64,000 nucleotides of DNA, taken from the NCBI GenBank assembly GCA_030549775.1, contig CM060175.1, positions 109,794,688-109,858,687 on the forward strand. Direction: 5' to 3'. The position numbers were made by a program, and so were the translations under genes. The notes under the pieces were generated by a model, which had not been told where the DNA came from, did no database searches, and saw only the letters and a list, made by a program, of their open reading frames with translations. This DNA is from Tamarix chinensis. Lineage: Eukaryota; Streptophyta; Magnoliopsida; Caryophyllales; Tamaricaceae. Within the stretch, counting starts at the first letter, position 1, and each line of letters starts with the position of its first letter. Shown here in pieces: positions 59,001-64,000 of the stretch.

Positions 59001-60941
59001 GAAGAAAGAAAGTGATGGCACAATGTGGCATCAAATTAAAAAAAGAGGGCATAAGCCTGAAAAGAAGAAAGAAAAGAAGGGCGCAAAAGAGAGGGAAAAG
59101 TGAAGAAAGAATGACAGCAGAGTGAGAGAGGCGGTAGAAGAGAAAGAGGAGATGCAACAGCGAGATGAGGAGAAGAGAGAGCGAAGGAAAAAAAAAAAAA
59201 AAGCAGCACTGAGAGGGAAGAGATGAAACAACTTTAGTTGTTGTGTCTTAATATTATCTTTGTGCGATTAGCAAATAAAAGTGAGCCCTCTCATATATTA
59301 AATCCATATTTCTGTATCAATCCTGCCATGAGTTTTGTATAGTCTTCTAGCAAGAAATTTCCTCCTACATTTTCCATTTGGTAATAAAGGTTAATAATGT
59401 TTAGTATCAATCTTAGTCTTTTCCGTCAGCCAGAAGAACTGAATATACCTTATGAATTTATCTACAGATACCTCCAAGCACCAATCCTTAAAACCCAGCC
59501 TTATAACAATGAGAGAAGAAAATGCACCCTGTTTTGCATAAAAAAAAATTATAAAAAAAAAAAAAAAACAGTCCTATGGAATGGGCTGGTATGGACCAAA
59601 GACTCAATACCAGCACATGTAGTGGAGACCAAAGGATGCATGCACCCCCCCCTCTCTCAACCTGAAAACTACATTGTCCACTTCACCCTAATCCTAAGGA
59701 TTAAATTTTTATTCTCACTACTGAAGCAAAGTCCAATTTCTATCAGATGCTAATTTGGGTTTGTTCTTCACAGGCTGTTTTCATATAAATTGTTCCTAAT
59801 TTTTTTTTTCTCTTTTTCTAAATCTTAGTCAGTTTTTCAATAATAGGAACGTCCATCCAATATTGTACCTAGTACATGGGTATAAACATTCTCTGCTGTA
59901 AAATACAACCAACGGGATATGTTTGTAGATTTCTGGAAATAGTTCAATATCTTCATGTGGAATGAGCAGGTTTGGTCTGATTGTCTAGATTACTAACAGA
60001 GAATGCAAATTTAATTTTGTCTCTTAAGTCCAAGCAAGAAGGTAATTTTACATATTTCTATTTTGACAATAGTGATACTGATTCTAGTCCTGATTCTTAT
60101 GCCCATGTTGTAAGGCAGAAACCAGTATAGTCATTATAGACTTCACCAAAAAAGCAAAGTAAAATTTATCACATCAAAACAGATTGAATCCAAGATTTTA
60201 AGCAAATAATAAATGTTGCACTAGTCTGCTACGGCGTAACATTCTTGAACAGTATGAATATGTCTGACCCATAAGGAGAATTAATATTCAAAATATCAGC
60301 TCCAGAAGCAAAAACTATCATTCTTGCTTGTTTTATGCTGTAACTACTCCAGACGAGTTATTTTGAGGAAAGATATTACTAACGCTCTTTGAGGGCAGCA
60401 TAAGCTACTTTAGCAGCATTTGCTTCTGCCTGCTTCTTTGTTTTTGCCTCATCCCCTTTAAAAGTTTCGCCATTAATTTCCACAGTTGACACAAATACTG
60501 CCACATGAGAGGCACCAGACTGGCTAGTAGCATATTTTGGCAAACAAGAATATTCCCTCTGCAGGAACATTTGCAGAAGATTCTTGCTGAATCCAATATC
60601 ATCCTGCAACATAAACAAATGGAAAATATAACTATTCACCAGGGTTCCATTCCATATCCAAAAGATACTTACAAGCAAATTTGAAGCAAAAAACTCAGAA
60701 CCCTCGCCTCTTCAAGTCCACCAGGTGATACAGCTAACAAAGCAACTTTTGCAGAAGCATTTTCTGCTTCTTTAACAGTGTTAAAATACTCTGGACACCC
60801 ATAAGATTTTCCATCTAATGTAACTTTTGATTTGAAGCGAAGTGCGTGAGGGGGGCCCTCATGTTCTGAAGTATATACCGGAAGAGCAAGTTTATTCCTC
60901 TGGGAATATAATTGCAGTCGATTCTTGTAAAGATGTGCCAT
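43661..60941 (-). CDS. DRB4: DRB4-type double-stranded-RNA-binding protein gene with giant intron
   Basis: Proposed coding exons: 60941 to 60702 (or 60708), 60603-60384, four copies of a 75-nt exon (49767-49693, 48578-48504, 47556-47482, 46531-46457), and 44001-43661 ending in TAA. All phases agree; with every exon used the product is about 366 residues. DRB4 of Arabidopsis has a similar length, two N-terminal dsRNA-binding domains and the same kind of conserved tail. It partners Dicer-like 4 in making secondary and antiviral small RNAs. The intron between the second and third coding exons is 10.6 kb and contains an Athila-type element. How many copies of the 75-nt exon are used is unknown; the first donor is also uncertain. 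Confidence 0.8.
46457..46531 (-). CDS. Duplicated 75-nt exon, copy 1 (nearest the last exon)
   Basis: Acceptor CTTTCAG, donor AAAG|GTTAGT. In the phase set by the neighbouring exons it reads [19 protein letters not shown] followed by PGNNK. It differs from the other copies at two residues (Ala for Asp, Tyr for His). Confidence 0.6.
47482..47556 (-). CDS. Duplicated 75-nt exon, copy 2
   Basis: Acceptor CCTTTAG and first base pair GC rather than GT; donor AAAG|GTTAGT. The encoded peptide has Asp and His at the two variable positions. Confidence 0.55.
48504..48578 (-). CDS. Duplicated 75-nt exon, copy 3
   Basis: Acceptor CCTTTAG as in copy 2. One synonymous difference (CCA for CCG, proline). 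Confidence 0.55.
49693..49767 (-). CDS. Duplicated 75-nt exon, copy 4 (first after the dsRNA-binding exons)
   Basis: Acceptor CTTTCAG as in copy 1. The donor is AAGG|GTTAGT; one A has become G next to the junction, keeping the length and phase. Confidence 0.6.
49870..51450 (+). repeat. Probable left LTR of an Athila-type element
   Basis: The segments 49870-50300 (AT-rich then purine-rich AAACAAAAGAAAAG) and 51308-51375 (TTAGTTAGTCATTGTG, CAAATAAAGGTAAG) recur in the same order at 58816-59225 and 59232-59297. This fits an LTR pair with a deletion in the right copy. The outer border is not resolved. The frames at 50013-50513 are purine-rich artefacts. Confidence 0.6.
51456..51473 (+). other. 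Degenerate tRNA-Asp-type primer site
   Basis: This 18-mer follows TTTT and matches the Athila-type tRNA-Asp primer site at 12 of 18 positions. All six mismatches are transitions, five of them C-to-T or G-to-A. Confidence 0.6.
51660..52860 (+). pseudogene. Athila-type gag remnant
   Basis: Broken frames at 51667-51867, 52043-52273 and 52379-52564 contain the Athila gag landmarks: [47 protein letters not shown] and VSGSTFMDK. Stops lie between them. Confidence 0.88.
53400..56560 (+). pseudogene. Athila-type pol remnant (protease, RT, RNase H, integrase)
   Basis: Protease: [15 protein letters not shown] (53561 onward), where the usual catalytic D-L-G has become D-L-N, then [28 protein letters not shown] near 54690 and [12 protein letters not shown] near 54850. 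RNase [17 protein letters not shown] near 55200 and [11 protein letters not shown] near 55410. Integrase: [14 protein letters not shown] (about 55940) and [26 protein letters not shown] (split here as [12 protein letters not shown] and [11 protein letters not shown], about 56080). All parts are in broken frames. No envelope-like frame is seen. Confidence 0.88.
56960..57130 (+). other. 3' non-coding end of the Athila-type element
   Basis: A (TTTA)n run (57020-57050) is followed by ACATTGAGGACAACGTGTGA and AAGTGTGGAGG, a context commonly seen ahead of the 3' LTR in this lineage; the GTGTGGAGG part may be the polypurine tract. Confidence 0.5.
57131..58815. other. No gene seen
   Basis: AT-rich DNA between the pol remnant and the recognisable right LTR segment; probably old LTR or untranslated element sequence. 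Confidence 0.4.
58816..59297 (+). repeat. Truncated right LTR of the Athila-type element
   Basis: It aligns with 49870-50300 and 51308-51375 as described for the left copy, lacking about 1 kb between them. The frames at 58936-59231 are compositional. Confidence 0.6.
59300..60383 (-). other. Intronic DNA of the DRB4-like gene
   Basis: No repeat or exon recognised. The plus-strand frame at 59397-59753 has no motif. A (A)n run lies near 59550-59568. Confidence 0.5.
60384..60941 (-). CDS. DRB4: First two coding exons of the DRB4-like gene: two dsRNA-binding domains
   Basis: Exon 1 (60941 to about 60702): start two bases after an acceptor-like CTGACAG, giving [14 protein letters not shown] and the first domain (residues 4-72; [32 protein letters not shown]). 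Exon 2 (60603-60384, acceptor TGTTGCAG): the second domain ([54 protein letters not shown]). Both domains keep the helix-strand-strand-strand-helix order and the KK/K-containing last helix used to grip RNA. The donor after exon 1 could be AGG|GTTCTG or a GC donor six bases earlier (GAG|GCGAGG). The stop seen by reading on past exon 2 lies after a GC|GTTAGT donor. Confidence 0.92.
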
Positions 60942-61183
60942 ATCTGTCAGCCAACAGCATGATAAGTTTATAACTGAAGAAAAAGGAAATAAATTAAACC
61001 ATTACAAAGAATATACTTTCAAAAACTGTTGAAACAGTTGTTGAACCCTTTCAAATCAAGAAGAAGAAAGACCCAAGCTCATTATATTCCCAGTAATCTT
61101 TATATTTATAAAATGTTTCATCTCTCAAGCAACAGAGGTTCATCATCTCTCCCTTAACTTCAGACACCCCTACCCCAACACAC
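60942..61183 (-). promoter_or_regulatory. Leader intron or upstream region of the DRB4-like gene
   Basis: The base composition and the acceptor before the ATG suggest a leader intron. The leader exon and promoter are not identifiable because a retroelement begins at 61184. Confidence 0.35.
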
Positions 61184-61512
61184 TGATGAGGGTTGGATTC
61201 CGGGTGGCTGATAGTTATCTCTTTTGAGCAGAGATTGAGCTCCTAGAATAGAAATGGGATGAAGAAGGATCCTAGAATTCAAGAGGAAGGAAACTTTTCT
61301 GATAATTGCTTGCCTTCATTCACCATCTAATACGATATATATCTATCTATCTATATATATATATATATATATATTACAACTAGCCAAATCGTAATTACCC
61401 AACAGTAAAAATAACAAAAAGGAAGATGACAAAATCAGGGATACAAAAATAAATAACAGTATTTGTTCAGCTACTATAACTCATCTTGGGCTCAATAGAC
61501 TGGGTCATATCA
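61184..61512 (-). repeat. 3' LTR of a gypsy element running off the window
   Basis: In sense (minus) it starts TGATATGACCCAG and ends CCCTCATCA, 329 bp. It is preceded by a tract AAGGGTGTGGTAA and by the peptide NLEDKVVLQG, common at the end of gypsy-like polyproteins. It includes (TA)n/(TATC)n at 61328-61374. The other LTR is outside the window, so no duplication can be tested. Confidence 0.7.
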
Positions 61513-61637
61513 TTACCACACCCTTGGAGAACAACCTTGTCCTCAAGGTTGAAGAGACTGATGCTCGAGTTTAGAAGGCAATCACACTTCCATAAGCATG
61601 ACAAGCTGGATGCGTTTCTTTGCTAAAGCAAGCATAT

Positions 61638-62198
61638 TGTCACGGGGTGACTTCTTTCACCTAAGTCTTTCCCGTGCGGCACTTAGAAGCACAACTGCTT
61701 TAGTACTCACTATGTCTGCCTTTCCCACACTAAGGCTATTACCAAGCCTTTGAGAACGAGTAAGAAGACTTGGAGATCTTAAGAAACTTGAAGAGAGTGA
61801 GAGAGAGTGTTTGTTTATAAGAAGAGAACACTTTATTTATGAGAGAGGAGAGAGCTTATAACTTGGGAGATGGTGGAAGCAAATGGGATACTCCTCTATA
61901 TATAGTTGAGGTCTCCCTCCCTTTTCCCCCTTTGGTGGAGGGTTCTAGATCTTTCGTAACCTTTAGATATTTCTAGAGACCCTTCTAGATTACAAGATAT
62001 TTTAGAAGACTCTTCTAGATCCCTTCATGATCCTTCTAGCCTTTGGGATTCTAGAGAGTTCCACACCATTCAAAGAGGTCTCCAGATATTTACATAAGGA
62101 TTCATAACTTTCTACACAATTCTACTAGAGTCAACACAACTCTAGAATATTCTAGAACCTTCTAAGCAAAAATTGAAAAAAATAAGCGGTCCGTGACA
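61638..62198 (-). mobile_element. Copia-like solo LTR inserted in the gypsy element
   Basis: 561 bp with matched ends: TGTCACGG on the left and CCGTGACA on the right. In sense (minus) order it has a TATA-like CTATATATAG (about 61910) and AATAAA (about 61830). It is flanked by ATAT on both sides (61634-61637, 62199-62202); a fifth matching base is lacking, so the superfamily is uncertain. Confidence 0.7.
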
Positions 62199-64000
62199 AT
62201 ATGTTCTGTATCAGCTTGACCACCATGAGCATGATTACAGTTCCTAATAATCTACAAAACCCAGATAGCTACTATATAAGCTCTTATCATCACAAGAAAT
62301 GAGAGCGGATATCATAAATAGGGGCTCATAATATGATGATTACAGCACCAAAAGTTGACAGCATAGGCGTTAGAATAGTGAAAGGCCCAGGATCCCAAAT
62401 AAGAATTCCTTCAATCAACTTTATGAATGTCTCCACTTTAGAAACAATGCCTGACATCCCAGGAATGGTGATATTCCCATCAATTATCTCCTTATTGAGA
62501 AGAGCAGTAGCCATATGCTTTCTCTTAGTACTAATAACTGAATCATGAGGAGGTGAGGGCTAGAGCATCAACTGATCTATCAATGTCAAGTCCCAAAGCA
62601 CTCTTGTCTCTAAAACATTTCAATTGTTGAGCTATCCAGTAACATCCACTCATCAATCTCACATAGGCTTCAGTAGTTAGACTACTGGGAAAATAACAAT
62701 TTGATAATGCATTCAACTGTTTTGCATATGGGAAAACATCACCATTTCTTTGGGGCCTTGATTCACTTGCCACATACATAGCATCTTCACAAACAGACGG
62801 GGTTTAATATTGTGCACGAACACACACTTTCATGTTCACATGATTAATAACCCTGTGCTTGAACCTGTAGCTCTCATATTGATATTGTAAGTATATTCCC
62901 ATGAGCCACATAATAGGATTTTTCCAACTTACATTAGCATGAGATAGAGCAGCAGCAACAATAATCAAACCAGAGGGGATCACCTTGAACCAATAAGGAA
63001 ACACCATTTGTCTCAAATTGGATACCATCAGGAGGTTCATGTTGCCTTGGGAAAATTCCCATGAAAATATGCAAGGTGGAACTAGGAGATGTAGAAACCC
63101 ACGCCCACCAAATCGTATTCAATTCAAGTATTTCATTACACACCTGATATGCACAACCCATAGACATTCTCTTTTCATCACAAATTAACAACCCAATCCC
63201 TACATACCAAATCAAACATTCCAAGCCATCCTCAAATGTAGAATTACAGAATTTCTCTCTATCTAAAATCCAAAATCTAGGGATCCGATGAGAGACAGTG
63301 TTGTCAATTCCAACTTCCTTTCCAGCTTTAATAAACCATAAACAAGCTTCTATTTTCATCGACAACATCATATCTATCAACAAATCATCAATATGCCACA
63401 TTTGGTACATATCAAACATTTGAAGCCTATTGCCATTTCCCAATTAACATGTGCATAGTAAGGAAAATATTTGACACAAGAAACAGGACAGTCCATCCAC
63501 CCATAATTTCTCCCAGCATTTTATAAACCACATTCTGTGCATGGTTCTTAAACACCTAAGTATGTCTCAAGAACACAAGTGCACAATCCGAACACAACAT
63601 TCCTCCACAGAGCCTTGTACATATTCTGATATATTTTCAATTTAGCTTCACAAGGAGCAAGGATAGAATGAATCAGCCATACGTACCTCAACAACACATT
63701 GGCTGTTGTTTTTGATTGTGCATTTGCATAACACACATTTTCTTTCATAACCAAGGAATGTTGACATTTGAATGTTGTGACTTGCACATGAGGTAGTTTC
63801 CCTTCGCTGAACAAAAATTGGTATCCATATCAAGCAATTCACACCTAGATGCAATTCCTCTCCTACTTTGATACACTTCATCTGTTTTCATGGTCAATTC
63901 ATCATCAATTAGCCATTTCCCATCCCTCATCATGATGACGACTTGTAAACCTAAAAAGTGAATTCCGCCAAAATCCAAGTACTTGTCTAGAGGTTTAATC
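62199..64000 (-). other. Interior of the gypsy element, unrecognised
   Basis: Several medium minus frames (63978-63745, 63881-63648, 63814-63548, 63443-62934, 63040-62804, 62779-62543, 62514-62326) show no gag, RT, RNase H or integrase motif that I recognise, although this is where the end of pol would be expected. The largest (169 codons) is rich in Trp, Cys and Met. They may be decayed sequence between pol and the LTR. Confidence 0.4.

Overview
This is a transposon-rich nuclear segment of a flowering plant, most likely a eudicot. The evidence is intron-split host genes with GT-AG boundaries, Ty3/gypsy chromovirus and Athila-type retroelements, several hAT elements with 8-bp target-site duplications, and AT-rich intergenic DNA. 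I see no bacterial genes, operons or CRISPR. Two host genes are supported. One is a complete 13-coding-exon NOM1/SGD1-type nucleolar MIF4G-MA3 protein gene on the + strand (23336-30024). The other is a DRB4-type double-stranded-RNA-binding protein gene on the - strand (60941 down to 43661), stretched by a 10.6-kb intron full of transposon debris.

Layout. 1-10335: a large non-coding LTR, entering from the left, is split by a young 7.28-kb non-autonomous LTR element (2093-9372; near-identical 2.9-kb LTRs, TSD GAAGA, initiator-Met primer site, no gag or pol). 10336-11521: decayed gypsy DNA with a protease footprint. 11522-15178: a solo LTR related to the outer LTR. 15460-16859: a 1.4-kb hAT deletion derivative. 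17340-17767: probable promoter and leader of the NOM1 gene, followed by a Reina-like chromovirus (17768-23097) carrying two nonsense codons and one frameshift. 23336-30024: NOM1 gene. 30507-32461: three hAT elements nested inside one another. 33350-34080: LTR remnants. 35273-37184: FAR1-RELATED/MULE pseudogene. 39910-43262: a hAT element carrying two internal satellite arrays. 43661-60941: DRB4-like gene, with about 1-kb units tandemly amplified four times, each holding an in-phase 75-nt exon; a decayed Athila-type element sits in its large intron. 61184-64000: another gypsy element, broken by a copia-like solo LTR.

The observation most worth pursuing lies in the giant non-coding LTRs. Their tandem arrays are not simple repeats: each unit can fold into a short hairpin, and stem variants change on both arms together (GGACAT/ATGTCC versus GAGCAT/ATGCTC). 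The related solo LTR and a third diverged copy show the same kind of paired change in a different array. This suggests a selected RNA or DNA structure in the transcribed part of LTRs of elements that encode no protein. The second is the frame-preserving quadruplication of a 25-codon exon in a small-RNA-pathway gene.

Limits: splice sites and family names come from reading motifs by eye. LTR identities and TSDs are direct comparisons within the window. No database or alignment program was run.
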